The position numbers and the translations under genes were made by a program. From JANNAT01 sp031384605 (GTDB lineage: Bacteria > Pseudomonadota > Alphaproteobacteria > Rhodobacterales > Rhodobacteraceae), in contig JANNAT010000142.1 in assembly GCA_031384605.1 (NCBI GenBank), positions 1 through 64,000 of the forward strand: 64,000 nt of DNA, written 5' to 3'. Shown here one piece after another: positions 8,399-16,128 of this stretch. A model generated the notes under the pieces. That model searched no databases. It was given only the letters and a program-made list of their open reading frames with translations, and was not told the DNA's origin. The stretch's first letter is position 1. Each line of letters opens with the position of its first letter.

Positions 8399-9835
8399 TC
8401 ACTCTGCCGCAACGGCGGCGGGTTGCGCCAGATAGCCAAGGATCGACTCGGCGGCTTCGCGCCCGTCGCGGATGGCCCAAACTACCAGACTTGCACCGCG
8501 CACGATGTCACCTGCGGCATAGACGCCGGGCAGTGACGTGCCGTGGGTGCGAAAATCACCCTTGATCGTGCCCCAACGGGTGACGGCCAGTTCGGGCACC
8601 CCCCACAGCGTGGGAATCGCTTCAGGTTCAAACCCCAGCGCCTGAATGACCAGTTCTGCAGGTTCGACATAATCCGCGCCTTCGATGATCTCAGGTGATT
8701 GGCGGCCCGAGGAATCCGGCGCACCAAGACGCATTTTCTGCACGATCACGCCATCCACATCAACGCCGCCGGTAAAGCCTTTGGGGGCGGTCAGCCAGAC
8801 GAAATCAACGCCTTCTTCTTCGGCATTTTGCACTTCGCGTTGGCTGCCGGGCATGTTGGCTTTATCGCGGCGATACAGGCATTTCACTGATAACGCCCCT
8901 TGGCGAATGGCGGTGCGCACACAGTCCATCGCGGTGTCGCCACCGCCGATGACCACAACGCGTTTGGCTTCGGCATTTAGGGCGCCATTGTCGAATTCGG
9001 GCACATCATCGCCAAAACTTTTGCGATTGCTGGCGGTCAGATAATCCAGTGCGGCCACAATACCTTTTGCACCGACGCCGGGGGCGGCAATGTCGCGTGC
9101 TTTATAGACGCCGGTGGCAATCAGGATGGCATCATGTTGGCCGCGTATGGCGTCAAAGGTCAGATCGACACCGATATTGCAGTTCAAGACAAACTTCACG
9201 CCGCCCAGTTCCAATTGTTCGATGCGCTGCATCACAACCGGCTTTTCCAGCTTGAAGCCGGGGATGCCATAGGTCAGCAGACCGCCCGCACGATCATAGC
9301 GATCATAAACGGTGACCTGCACACCCCGGCGGCGCAGCACATCGGCCGCCGCCAGTCCGCCCGGCCCAGCGCCGATAATGCCCACGGATTCGGGGCGTTC
9401 GGCATGCGGGCGGATCGGTTTGACCCAACCCATTTCCCAAGCCTTATCTGTCAGGTATTTTTCAACCGCGCCAATGGTTACCGTGCCATGGCCCGATTGT
9501 TCAATCACGCAATTGCCTTCGCAAAGCCGATCCTGGGGGCAGATGCGGCCACAGATTTCGGGGAAGGTATTGGTGGCCTGGCTTAACTCATAAGCCTCTT
9601 CCAGACGGCCTTCTGCCGTCAGGCGCAGCCAATCGGGGATGTTATTGTGCAGCGGACAATGGGTTTGGCAATAGGGCACGCCGCATTGGCTGCACCGGCT
9701 GGATTGTTCGGCGGCTTTGCTTGCGGCAAAATCGCGATAGATTTCATCAAAATCGCTGGTGCGCGCATAGGCATCGCGCTTCTGGGGCATCTCTTTGCCC
9801 AAGTTCACGAATGTCAGCATTTTTTGGCCAGCCAT
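8399..9835 (-). CDS. gltD: glutamate synthase (NADPH) small subunit
   Basis: 478 aa. The N-terminal dihydropyrimidine-dehydrogenase-like Fe-S domain has its cysteines in SRCSQCGVPYCQTHCPLHNN and ICPQDRLCEGNC. The FAD dinucleotide fold follows (GIIGAGPGGLAAADVLRRRG, about residue 150) and then the NADPH fold (VVIGGGDTAMDC, about 295). It passes electrons from NADPH through FAD and Fe-S clusters to GltB. The ATG at 9835 follows GAGG. As first gene of the operon it should carry the promoter in 9836-9996, which is AT-rich; no operator was identified there. Confidence 0.98.
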   Translation of the reverse strand: MAGQKMLTFVNLGKEMPQKRDAYARTSDFDEIYRDFAASKAAEQSSRCSQCGVPYCQTHCPLHNNIPDWLRLTAEGRLEEAYELSQATNTFPEICGRICPQDRLCEGNCVIEQSGHGTVTIGAVEKYLTDKAWEMGWVKPIRPHAERPESVGIIGAGPGGLAAADVLRRRGVQVTVYDRYDRAGGLLTYGIPGFKLEKPVVMQRIEQLELGGVKFVLNCNIGVDLTFDAIRGQHDAILIATGVYKARDIAAPGVGAKGIVAALDYLTASNRKSFGDDVPEFDNGALNAEAKRVVVIGGGDTAMDCVRTAIRQGALSVKCLYRRDKANMPGSQREVQNAEEEGVDFVWLTAPKGFTGGVDVDGVIVQKMRLGAPDSSGRQSPEIIEGADYVEPAELVIQALGFEPEAIPTLWGVPELAVTRWGTIKGDFRTHGTSLPGVYAAGDIVRGASLVVWAIRDGREAAESILGYLAQPAAVAAE

Positions 9836-9996
9836 ATCATCGCCTCGTGGGTCAATTGTCTTCGCAGCGGCTTGATACGACTGTCCGCTTCGAATTAAAA
9901 GGCAGTAATGCTGACCTATTATCGGATTTTTTGCGTTGCTTTGCTGTAGACTGGCTAAAATCCGGCAATAAAGGTCAGTAAGAGTTACCTAACGCC

Positions 9997-10797
9997 TTAG
10001 AGCCCTGCCCAAAGCGCCAGTAAAGCGGCGGATCCCACGATGATTCGCCACCAGCCAAACAGGGCAAATCCATGTTGGCTGACATAGCCGAGCACCCAGC
10101 GCACAACGATCAAGGCGGTGATGAACGCACAAACGAACCCGACGGCAATGTCGGACAGGGCGGAAAAATCCAACACCTCGCGGTTTTTATACAGATCATA
10201 GGCAAAAGCCCCCGCCATCGTGGGCATCGACAGAAAAAACGAAAACTCGGCAGCGGCGCGCCTGTCAACACCCAGCATCAGCGCCCCCACGATGGTAGAG
10301 CCTGACCGCGACACGCCGGGCACCAAGGCCAGACATTGAATGAACCCAATGGCCACAGCTTTGCGAAACGGTATCTCGGTGGCGTCGTGGTGCACGGGCG
10401 CAGGTGCCGCACGATCAACAAACAACAACACGATGCCGCCAAGGATCAGCATGACTGCGATCAGCCTTGGCGATTCGAACAGCACGGATTTAATGAAATC
10501 ATGGGCCAACACTCCGATTACAACGGCGGGTATAAACGCCAATGCCACCGAGACGATGAACCGGAACGCCGCGGGATCGCGGTGGGCAGTGGAAAACACC
10601 TGCCACAGCTTGGCTGCATATAGGGTTATAATGGCCAAAACAGCGCCCAGCTGAATAACCACTTCAAAGGTTTTTCCAGCACTTTCAAAACCCATGAAGT
10701 GCCCGGCCAGCAATAGATGCCCGGTAGACGAAACGGGAATGAATTCGGTCAGGCCTTCGATCAGACCCAAGACAGCGGCGACAACGGTATTGGTCAT
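9997..10797 (-). CDS. uppP: undecaprenyl-diphosphate phosphatase
   Basis: 266 aa integral membrane protein with about eight hydrophobic segments. Both BacA/UppP signatures are present: EGLTEFIPVSSTGHLLL near residues 14-30 and PGVSRSGSTIVGALMLG near 160-176, holding the catalytic Glu/His/Arg/Ser residues. It dephosphorylates undecaprenyl diphosphate to recycle the lipid carrier for peptidoglycan, and overexpression gives bacitracin resistance in other bacteria. Only three bases separate it from the stop of the upstream NAD(P)-binding protein gene, so the two are probably co-transcribed. Confidence 0.96.
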   Translation of the reverse strand: MTNTVVAAVLGLIEGLTEFIPVSSTGHLLLAGHFMGFESAGKTFEVVIQLGAVLAIITLYAAKLWQVFSTAHRDPAAFRFIVSVALAFIPAVVIGVLAHDFIKSVLFESPRLIAVMLILGGIVLLFVDRAAPAPVHHDATEIPFRKAVAIGFIQCLALVPGVSRSGSTIVGALMLGVDRRAAAEFSFFLSMPTMAGAFAYDLYKNREVLDFSALSDIAVGFVCAFITALIVVRWVLGYVSQHGFALFGWWRIIVGSAALLALWAGL

Positions 10798-10800
10798 ACC

Positions 10801-11787
10801 TTAGTTGCGCTTCAGATTTTTGGCGGAATCCTTGATCGCCGCATATTGCCCCGATGGGCGGTAACGCCACAGATATTCCGGGATCACCGCATCAATCGGC
10901 GTTGCCACAATGCCCAGATCAGCCAAGGTTTTCGCCCCCGGAGCCACCACATTGTCAGACCGCAAAGAGGTAACCTGATCGCGCGTCAGCAGCCCGTTCT
11001 TGATCAGCCCACCTGTTGCTATCGATCCAAAATCCAACAGCGTTGCCATGATGCGCGCCACAAAGAACGGCACATTCAGCACAAGGCGGCGGCGGTGAAT
11101 GACGGCCAACATGCGGTGCATCAAGCCCTTAAAGCTGTCGACATCAGGGCCACCCAGTTCATAAACACCCGGCGCTGCCCGCCCCGTTACGCCCTGAACC
11201 GCGGCTTGGGCCACGTCATCAACAAACACCGGTTGAAACTTGGTGCCGCCGCCGACTACGGGAAGGATTGGGCCAAGGCGGGCCATCCCGGCAAAGCGGT
11301 TAAAGAAGCCGTCTTCGTTGCCGAAAATCACCGATGGTCGCAAGATCACCGCCGAAGGGAAAACCGCCAGAATAGCCGCCTCACCCGCGCCCTTGGATTG
11401 CGCATAAAGGCTTGCACCTTCGGGATCGGCACCGATGGCGGATATATGCACAAGGTGGCCAACCTTCAAACCGGCGGCAATGCGGGCAATGCGGGCGGCC
11501 CCTTCGGTCTGGACGGCGGTAAAGTTGTTCTTACCGCCACGATCAAAGGTGCCAACGCAATTTACCACGGCATCTGCGCCCAACATCGCCATCCGCACCG
11601 ACGCGTCATCGCGGATGTTGCAAAACACAGGCTCCACCTGCCCAACCGTTCCGTATGGCCTGACAAACAGCGCTTCGTTCGGCCGGCGCACGGCCACACG
11701 CACGCGCCAGCCCTCTTTGGCCATACGCCGGGCGATATAGCGGCCGACAAAACCGCCGCCGCCGTAGATCGTTACCAGCTTGCTCAT
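10801..11787 (-). CDS. complex I NDUFA9-type NAD(P)-binding protein
   Basis: 328 aa from the ATG at 11787, which is preceded by AAGGGG; a longer frame to 11814 lacks this site. The N-terminus is an atypical short-chain dehydrogenase Rossmann fold (KLVTIYGGGGFVGRYIARRM), followed by NCVGTF, a HISAIGADPEG segment and AQSKGAGEAA in the position of the YxxxK motif, where Tyr is replaced. Proteins of this type resemble the NDUFA9/39-kDa accessory subunit of respiratory complex I, which binds NADPH and helps assembly. Alphaproteobacterial homologues are often next to uppP as here. The link to complex I is by family only. Confidence 0.85.
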   Translation of the reverse strand: MSKLVTIYGGGGFVGRYIARRMAKEGWRVRVAVRRPNEALFVRPYGTVGQVEPVFCNIRDDASVRMAMLGADAVVNCVGTFDRGGKNNFTAVQTEGAARIARIAAGLKVGHLVHISAIGADPEGASLYAQSKGAGEAAILAVFPSAVILRPSVIFGNEDGFFNRFAGMARLGPILPVVGGGTKFQPVFVDDVAQAAVQGVTGRAAPGVYELGGPDVDSFKGLMHRMLAVIHRRRLVLNVPFFVARIMATLLDFGSIATGGLIKNGLLTRDQVTSLRSDNVVAPGAKTLADLGIVATPIDAVIPEYLWRYRPSGQYAAIKDSAKNLKRN

Positions 11788-11897
11788 GCGGAACCCCTTG
11801 TCGATGTATTTCACTTACAGCTTGAATAATCTTCACAAGCCGAACCAGCAAGGCCAATCACTGCGGCGAATTTTCCTGACTTCGGCCTTACCATGTG

Positions 11898-11926
11898 TTG
11901 ACTTAGCCCAAACGCGTGGGCTACAT
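11898..11926 (+). promoter_or_regulatory. sigma70-like promoter of tRNA-Leu
   Basis: TTGACT (11898-11903), 17-nt spacer, CTACAT (11921-11926), ending 17 bp before the mature tRNA 5' end. Confidence 0.6.
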
Positions 11927-11943
11927 CGCCCTCACGACACTGG

Positions 11944-12028
11944 GCCCTGGTGGCGGAATTGGTAGACGCGCTGGTTTCAGGTACCAGTGTTGCAAGACGT
12001 GGAGGTTCGAGTCCTCTCCTGGGCACCA
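11944..12028 (+). tRNA. tRNA-Leu(CAG)
   Basis: 85 nt, a class II tRNA with a long variable arm. The D-loop region is GGCGGAATTGGTAGACGCG, the anticodon stem CTGGT/ACCAG encloses TTCAGGT (anticodon CAG), and the T arm is GGAGG-TTCGAGT-CCTCT. The acceptor arms GCCCTGG and CCTGGGC pair except for one T-T mismatch at position 5:68. The CCA end is encoded. Confidence 0.97.
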
Positions 12029-12034
12029 TGTCGA

Positions 12035-12060
12035 CCCTTCCGGGGGGTTCTTTGGAAGGG
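12035..12060 (+). terminator. probable terminator after tRNA-Leu
   Basis: 7-bp stem CCCTTCC / GGAAGGG with a 12-nt loop starting 7 bp after the tRNA; a short TTTT follows only after nine bases, so it is a weak intrinsic terminator. Confidence 0.45.
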
Positions 12061-12169
12061 CAGCGCTGTTTTACAGGCGTTGACCCAAACCAGCCGCAAA
12101 ACGCGGTGTCCAAGTCAGCAAATCATTGTCATTGCACTGTTAAAGCGGCATAACGGATTTTACCGGCCC

Positions 12170-12946
12170 CTAGCCTGTCGCCAACGCTTTCATCTGCAGG
12201 GCCAATGTTGATGCCGCTTTTGCCAGCAAAGCCACATCGCTGCCCACGCCGACAAAAGTAACGCCCAGTTTCAGATAGTGCGCAACGGCCGCGGTATCGA
12301 ACGTCAGAATCCCAGCGGCTTTGCCCGATGCAACAATCTGGCCCAACGCATCGTCGATCGCCGCTTGCACCTGGGGGGCGGCGGAATTTCCCGGATAACC
12401 CATATCGGCAGCCAAATCCGACGGGCCGACAAAGACGCAATCCACGCCGTCCAGTTCCAGAATTCCGGGCAGTGCGGCCAGCCCGGCACGGCTTTCGACC
12501 TGCAAGATCAGACAGATTTCGTCATTGGCATTTTGAACATAGTCGGCCATCTGGCCAAAGTTTGAGGCCCGCGCCGAACCCGCGCCAACGCCCCGGATGC
12601 CTTTTGGCGGATAAAGCGTTGCCGCGATCACCGCTTTGGCGTAATCGACGCTTTCAATCATCGGGATCAAAAGTGTTTGCACACCAAGATCAAGGATCTG
12701 CTTGATCATCCAGGCCTCGCCTGTCGGGGGGCGCACGACCACGTTGGTGCGCGTGCCAATGGTTTGGGCTTGGGACAGGATGGTAGGAATGTCATTCGGG
12801 CCATGTTCGGCATCAATCAAAAGCCAATCAAAGCCAACATCCGACAGCAGCTCGGATGAATAGGGGCTGGCAAGGCTGATCCAAATGCCGATTTGCGGCA
12901 TTTTCGCTGCCAGAGCGGCCTTCAGGTGGTTGGTTGGCACAGGCAT
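12170..12946 (-). CDS. HpcH/HpaI family aldolase (4-hydroxy-2-oxoheptanedioate aldolase-like)
   Basis: 258 aa. It has the class II pyruvate aldolase signature: the metal/base region LLIDAEHGPND (about 44-54), RGVGAGSARASNFG (about 118-131), QVESRAG with the metal-binding Glu (about 149), and GPSDLAADMGYPGN with the metal-binding Asp (about 175). The enzyme makes or splits an aldol of pyruvate and an aldehyde; the in vivo substrate cannot be fixed by motif. There are no catabolic neighbours, so the hpaI/hpcH role in homoprotocatechuate breakdown is not supported by context. It is the last host gene before the island. Confidence 0.88.
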   Translation of the reverse strand: MPVPTNHLKAALAAKMPQIGIWISLASPYSSELLSDVGFDWLLIDAEHGPNDIPTILSQAQTIGTRTNVVVRPPTGEAWMIKQILDLGVQTLLIPMIESVDYAKAVIAATLYPPKGIRGVGAGSARASNFGQMADYVQNANDEICLILQVESRAGLAALPGILELDGVDCVFVGPSDLAADMGYPGNSAAPQVQAAIDDALGQIVASGKAAGILTFDTAAVAHYLKLGVTFVGVGSDVALLAKAASTLALQMKALATG

Positions 12947-13060
12947 GACGCATCCTTAGGGCAAGCGGCGCAAAGTCTTTTGCCCGCCCGCTACCCTTGT
13001 TAAACAAATCAGCCCGGTCAAGCCCAGCGGGCTGCCAATGCGGTGCTGGATATTTGAATG

Positions 13061-13108
13061 TGGTGCCCCTAAACGTATTCGAACTGCCGACCCCATCATT
13101 ATGAATGA
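13061..13108 (-). pseudogene. decayed 3' half of tRNA-Thr(CGT), left island junction (att)
   Basis: Minus-strand remnant with a 3' CCA (13063-13061), an acceptor-like end, a degenerate T arm with TTCGAAT in the loop, and anticodon-stem half TGATG (13100-13096). TGATG is the exact complement of CATCA in the 5' half left at 20989-20950. The 12-bp core TCATTCATAATG (13108-13097) repeats with one change (TCATTCGTAATG) at 20961-20950. The T stem no longer pairs and acceptor positions 5 and 6 mismatch the 5' half, so this half is dead. Confidence 0.72.
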
Positions 13109-13202
13109 CGTGGGGAAGCAACTTTACCACTTGATTTAATACGGTTTTTCGACGGACGCAAACCGCTTTACAAGGATGTCACAGGTTTTGCGGTTTGTGA
13201 CG

Positions 13203-13652
13203 TCACTTCAGATCGACGCCGTCGATCTGCACATACCATTGGGCAGCATCCCTGAGACCCTTCTCTTGCGCGCCTTTGAACTTCTTGGCTTCGTCCTTGC
13301 GCCAAACTTCTCCATGATAGGGGTTATCAGGAAAGTTTGGATCATCCTTGATGGGGGCGTAACCAACCATGAGGTCTAGGGAGCGAATGCTTTCCGCCGT
13401 AAATGACACGGCACCTTGAAAATCAGGTGTAATCACATACTCCCGTGGGTCCAGTTCAGCATTCTGGATCAACGCCTCAATGTCCACGGACATGCCAGCC
13501 TTGGGACTCGAAGACTTACTATAGAGACCTTTTGAAATTCGCTGCCTGCGAACCTCTCCATTGTCGTCCCAGACAAGCTGATGCTTAGGCACACGGCGGA
13601 CGATCACATCCGCTGCGGAGATTTCCTCTTCATCGTAAGGATCCACCGTCAA
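13203..13652 (-). CDS. unknown protein, third gene of the island three-gene operon
   Basis: 149 aa, starting at TTG (13652); the Shine-Dalgarno GAGGG overlaps the end of the preceding gene, whose stop lies 6 bp upstream. The protein is acidic and soluble, with no membrane segment or signal peptide. A conserved-looking C-terminal half contains DDPNFPDNPYHGEVW (about residues 103-117). The N-terminus has a polar stretch DPYDEEEISAADVIVRR and a QLVWDDNGEVRRQ segment. No catalytic motif is recognised. The tight coupling to the two genes upstream is the main evidence for its being real; function unknown. Confidence 0.75.
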   Translation of the reverse strand: MTVDPYDEEEISAADVIVRRVPKHQLVWDDNGEVRRQRISKGLYSKSSSPKAGMSVDIEALIQNAELDPREYVITPDFQGAVSFTAESIRSLDLMVGYAPIKDDPNFPDNPYHGEVWRKDEAKKFKGAQEKGLRDAAQWYVQIDGVDLK

Positions 13653-13658
13653 GGAACA

Positions 13659-14165
13659 CTAGCCCTCGACCTGCATCAGGGCAGGAATCCGCTTTGCCGC
13701 GAGGGCGGAAACCCATTTAGACAGTTCAGTGAAATCAGTCTGAACTTCGATTTCTTCCTCTTCATCAGTCATCAAATCGGTTCTGCAAGCAACTACTTCA
13801 TAAGGCGCAAGCACTTCAATCTCGAGATCATACTTGTTCATGTGCCACTCCAAACGGAGTGTGCCGTCGGACATTGGTACCAACTGCGGAGGAGGCAGCG
13901 CTTGGGTGTAGAGACTTTCAATAATGTTTGCCGCAAATTGCGCGCAGGTGAATGAGACAGGCAAACCGGCATATCCATCCCAACCCTTACGGAGGGATGT
14001 TAAAGTGTTGAAATCACCTTCTAGTTCCCTGACCCAAGGGGACCGCGGATTCGAAACGCGCACCCGCGCTTGCCTCACGGGGAGCGACGAGATCGGATCA
14101 TCAACCTGAAAGAAGTTCGCGACTTCGTCCTGGTACACGGTCGAAAATGCTGATCGAGCGTTCAT
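13659..14165 (-). CDS. unknown protein, second gene of the island three-gene operon
   Basis: 168 aa, soluble. The middle carries LRKGWDGYAGLPVS (about 58-71) and later GTLRLEWHMNKYDLEIEVLAPYEV (about 105-128), a pattern I associate with small uncharacterised proteins found in variable genome regions. The C-terminus is an acidic patch (MTDEEEEIEV) followed by a helix. Its ATG overlaps the stop of the TIGR04255 gene by one base (TAATG), so the two should be translationally coupled. No enzyme motif was found. Confidence 0.78.
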   Translation of the reverse strand: MNARSAFSTVYQDEVANFFQVDDPISSLPVRQARVRVSNPRSPWVRELEGDFNTLTSLRKGWDGYAGLPVSFTCAQFAANIIESLYTQALPPPQLVPMSDGTLRLEWHMNKYDLEIEVLAPYEVVACRTDLMTDEEEEIEVQTDFTELSKWVSALAAKRIPALMQVEG

Positions 14166-14962
14166 TATAGCCTCCCCCAGATCGTGTGGGCTTCAGAAGT
14201 TGTAATTTCAGAGAACCTGGTAACGATTGCGTCTCGGCCTGCTGCAAGAAATTGCATAGCTGCATCCACGCCATTGCCCGCTGGCTTGCCTTTAAACGTC
14301 AGAGACAGCCTAAAGACCTTTTGCTTCCCATCGACCGTGAAGGCCGACTGTAACTGGTGAGTGAGGCGGGCATATGGCTTGCCATTGGCCGATCTCATGA
14401 CCTGACCAAAACTAACATTCAACCCTTCCATCTCGAACGATCCCGTCCAGATGCGAAACCACTTCTCAGCTTGCGAAAATTCGTCCACGGGGATGATGTT
14501 GATATAGGCCACTTCGGCTTGATTTATGTCAATTTTATAGGCGAAGTCGGACGCAAAGTGCTTTTCCAACCGGCGCAACTGGGTTTCCATCGCTCCCGAC
14601 AGCCCCTCGAAATGCGGGTAGGGCTGAGTATTGGGCTGCCGCCGCCAGTTTGTGATAAAGCGGTCCGGTTGAAACTGTAACAGGTGGTTTTCGTCTTCTG
14701 AAACGAACCAGAGTCTGCTCCCAACCGGAGGCGCACCTACAATGAACTGCGGGCCGATTTGCAGGTTTGCGCCGCCAAAGGTCTCGAACTGGGGGTCGAT
14801 GACTGAATGCTCTTGGACCTTGGGGAACTCTTGGCGAAACAGGTCCCAAATGCCCTTTGCATAAACCGACGCATACGCGGGAACCGACGCGAATTGCACG
14901 CCCAGAACAACCTCATCCAACGGAGGTCGCGAGTAGTCTGGAAGGTGGTCAGGCCGTATCAT
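14165..14962 (-). CDS. TIGR04255 family protein, first gene of the island three-gene operon
   Basis: 265 aa, soluble. The N-terminus SRPPLDEVVLGVQFASVP matches the start typical of the TIGR04255 family, a group of about 250 aa of unknown function and sporadic distribution in mobile regions. Further family-like segments are RLWFVSEDENHLLQFQPDRF (about 85-104) with a following NWRR, and INIIPVDEFSQAEKWF. GGGAGAG stands just before the ATG at 14962, and a sigma70-like promoter lies 67-95 bp further upstream. Family assignment is by recognition of the N-terminal pattern; the biochemical role is unknown. Confidence 0.8.
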   Translation of the reverse strand: MIRPDHLPDYSRPPLDEVVLGVQFASVPAYASVYAKGIWDLFRQEFPKVQEHSVIDPQFETFGGANLQIGPQFIVGAPPVGSRLWFVSEDENHLLQFQPDRFITNWRRQPNTQPYPHFEGLSGAMETQLRRLEKHFASDFAYKIDINQAEVAYINIIPVDEFSQAEKWFRIWTGSFEMEGLNVSFGQVMRSANGKPYARLTHQLQSAFTVDGKQKVFRLSLTFKGKPAGNGVDAAMQFLAAGRDAIVTRFSEITTSEAHTIWGRL

Positions 14963-15028
14963 CGAAAATCTCTCCCAAGACCTTGTAGCGCAGGGTTGAC
15001 TCGCGTGACTAGCGCTAACTGCACCTCA

Positions 15029-15057
15029 TAGATAAAAATCCTTGACACTCCGTTCAA
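15029..15057 (-). promoter_or_regulatory. sigma70-like promoter of the three-gene operon
   Basis: On the minus strand TTGAAC (15057-15052), exactly 17 nt, TATCTA (15034-15029), 67 bp before the TIGR04255 start. A 6-bp inverted repeat CCTTGA-N8-TCAAGG (15040-15059) overlaps the -35 box and could be an operator. Confidence 0.6.
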
Positions 15058-15095
15058 GGTGAGTCCCGTGCCGAGTCGATTGTGTCGGAAGCGCG

Positions 15096-15168
15096 TGCCG
15101 CACGAGGGACTCGAACCCCCTACCCCCTATTTACGAAACAGGTGCTCTACCGGATGAGCTAGTGCGGC
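15096..15168 (-). tRNA. island-borne tRNA-Thr(CGT), complete
   Basis: 73 nt, fully paired: acceptor GCCGCAC/GTGCGGC (7 of 7), D stem GCTC/GAGC with GG in the loop, anticodon stem CCTGT/ATAGG (one G-T) around TTCGTAA (anticodon CGT), 5-nt variable loop, T stem GGGGG/CCCTC around TTCGAGT, discriminator A. CCA is not encoded, unlike tRNA-Leu at 11944. Its sequence differs clearly from the tRNA-Thr half at 20989, so it is not a duplicate of the split resident gene. Confidence 0.95.
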
Positions 15169-15185
15169 CACGCGTTTGTGCATGT

Positions 15186-15214
15186 AAACGACGAGGGTGA
15201 ATCCTGCAAGTCAA
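15186..15214 (-). promoter_or_regulatory. possible promoter of island tRNA-Thr
   Basis: Minus strand TTGACT (15214-15209), 17-nt spacer, TCGTTT (15191-15186), ending 17 bp before the tRNA. Spacing equals that of the tRNA-Leu promoter, but the -10 box is poor. Confidence 0.4.
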
Positions 15215-15495
15215 ATACCTGCAGCGGAAGAACGAACGGGCCTCAGGCAACAAACCGGAGCAGCGATCCGAAGGCCAGCGTCAGAAGCGTCTTGATTATG
15301 GGAGGTCCACGTCAGTGATGCGACGTCCTACGCTCACCCAGCGCGCACATTTCCCTGTGTCTCGTGTTTTCGCCTGCCATGATGGGGCGCGACCAATGAA
15401 CCGCCATGCGCCTACGCGCTCCTGCGGACGGCATCACGACGTCAAACTCCTGCCCCAATGTCTTGCTAAACCGCCCAGAAAATGGAGTAGAAGCC
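15215..15495. other. island stretch without a supported gene
   Basis: The open frames here lack a ribosome binding site and do not look like protein. The upstream extension of the zinc-ribbon gene frame (from 15406) falls here but the better start is the GTG at 15496. Confidence 0.5.
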
Positions 15496-15873
15496 GTGAG
15501 TTCATGGAGAATGCAAGACAGGCCTTACTGGCCAACCTTGATCGAACGCGTTGAAGTGATGGTTGCGAATGGCGAACATCGCCACTCCATCAGCGAAGCT
15601 ATCTTTAAGGAGTTCGGCCTTCCTCGTCAGTCGTTCGGTATCGCCGTCCGCCGTGGGGACATTCCCGCCATGCCTGCAAAAGACAAATTGCGGGCGGCTG
15701 CGCGCAAGGCGGGTGAAACGACATATCGCTCGGAGACCTGCGTGACGTGCGGCAGTCTTATCCGGTATGTAGCAGACTACCGCTGCGTGGCCTGCGACAT
15801 GAAATATGCAAAGACCTACGCCCCAATGGCTGAAACGACGATGGACCGCCCTCATGCCACCCAGCTGTTATAA
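15496..15873 (+). CDS. small zinc-ribbon protein of unknown function
   Basis: 125 aa from a GTG at 15496, chosen because GGAG lies 8 bp upstream; an in-frame ATG farther upstream has no such site. The N-terminal half looks helical and may bind DNA (LIERVEVMVANGEHRHSISE, then FKEFGLPRQSFGIAVRRGDIP, similar to a helix-turn-helix with a second recognition-like helix). The C-terminal half has two Cys pairs, TCVTCG and RCVACD, 17 residues apart, a probable zinc ribbon. It lies on the plus strand upstream of the methyltransferase gene in the island. A transcriptional regulator is possible; not proven. Confidence 0.65.
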   Translation: MSSWRMQDRPYWPTLIERVEVMVANGEHRHSISEAIFKEFGLPRQSFGIAVRRGDIPAMPAKDKLRAAARKAGETTYRSETCVTCGSLIRYVADYRCVACDMKYAKTYAPMAETTMDRPHATQLL

Positions 15874-15894
15874 CCGAATTATCAGGCCTGCGGC

Positions 15895-16128
15895 TCAGTC
15901 CAAATCTCCGAAGCAGTCTGACTCGGTCATAAACCCTAACGCATGGGCGCGCCGTTGCTCGTTCAGCGGGTCATCCACGAACTTGCCTTCCAGCGGGTAG
16001 GCCGTGGCCTGCGCGCCGTCGGCGAAGATCACCAGCCACACGCCGGGGTCTAGCTGCTCGACACGGGCAATTTCCGGCAGGCCCGAGAACATGCCCCGAA
16101 CGCCTTCGTCTGTGTCAGGGTGTGGCAT
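15895..16128 (-). CDS. small hypothetical protein
   Basis: 77 aa from an ATG at 16128 (AGGA about 11 bp upstream). The sequence GLPEIARVEQLDPGVWLVIFADG followed by AYPLEGKFVDDPLNEQRRAHALGFM looks like a genuine small fold. It overlaps the 3' end of the 83-aa gene upstream by 79 bp in another frame, which is unusual; either two coupled genes or one gene broken by a frameshift. Confidence 0.45.
   Translation of the reverse strand: MPHPDTDEGVRGMFSGLPEIARVEQLDPGVWLVIFADGAQATAYPLEGKFVDDPLNEQRRAHALGFMTESDCFGDLD

Noticed and set aside
10717..11829. 370-aa plus-strand open frame
   Set aside because: Antisense to uppP and the NAD(P)-binding protein, both with clear family motifs; composition is that of a shadow frame.
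13061..13108. tRNA-Met-like fragment because the remnant loop reads CAT
   Set aside because: The stem TGATG and the core match the Thr(CGT) half at the other island end with one base changed; G to A decay explains CAT.
13159..13197. CAAACCGC inverted repeat after the three-gene operon as terminator
   Set aside because: Loop of 23 nt and no T tract on the minus strand; left as an unexplained repeat.
15096..15168. Island tRNA-Thr as an attachment-site duplicate of the split gene
   Set aside because: It is complete and differs from the resident half in acceptor, anticodon stem and D arm, so it was not made by integration at this site.
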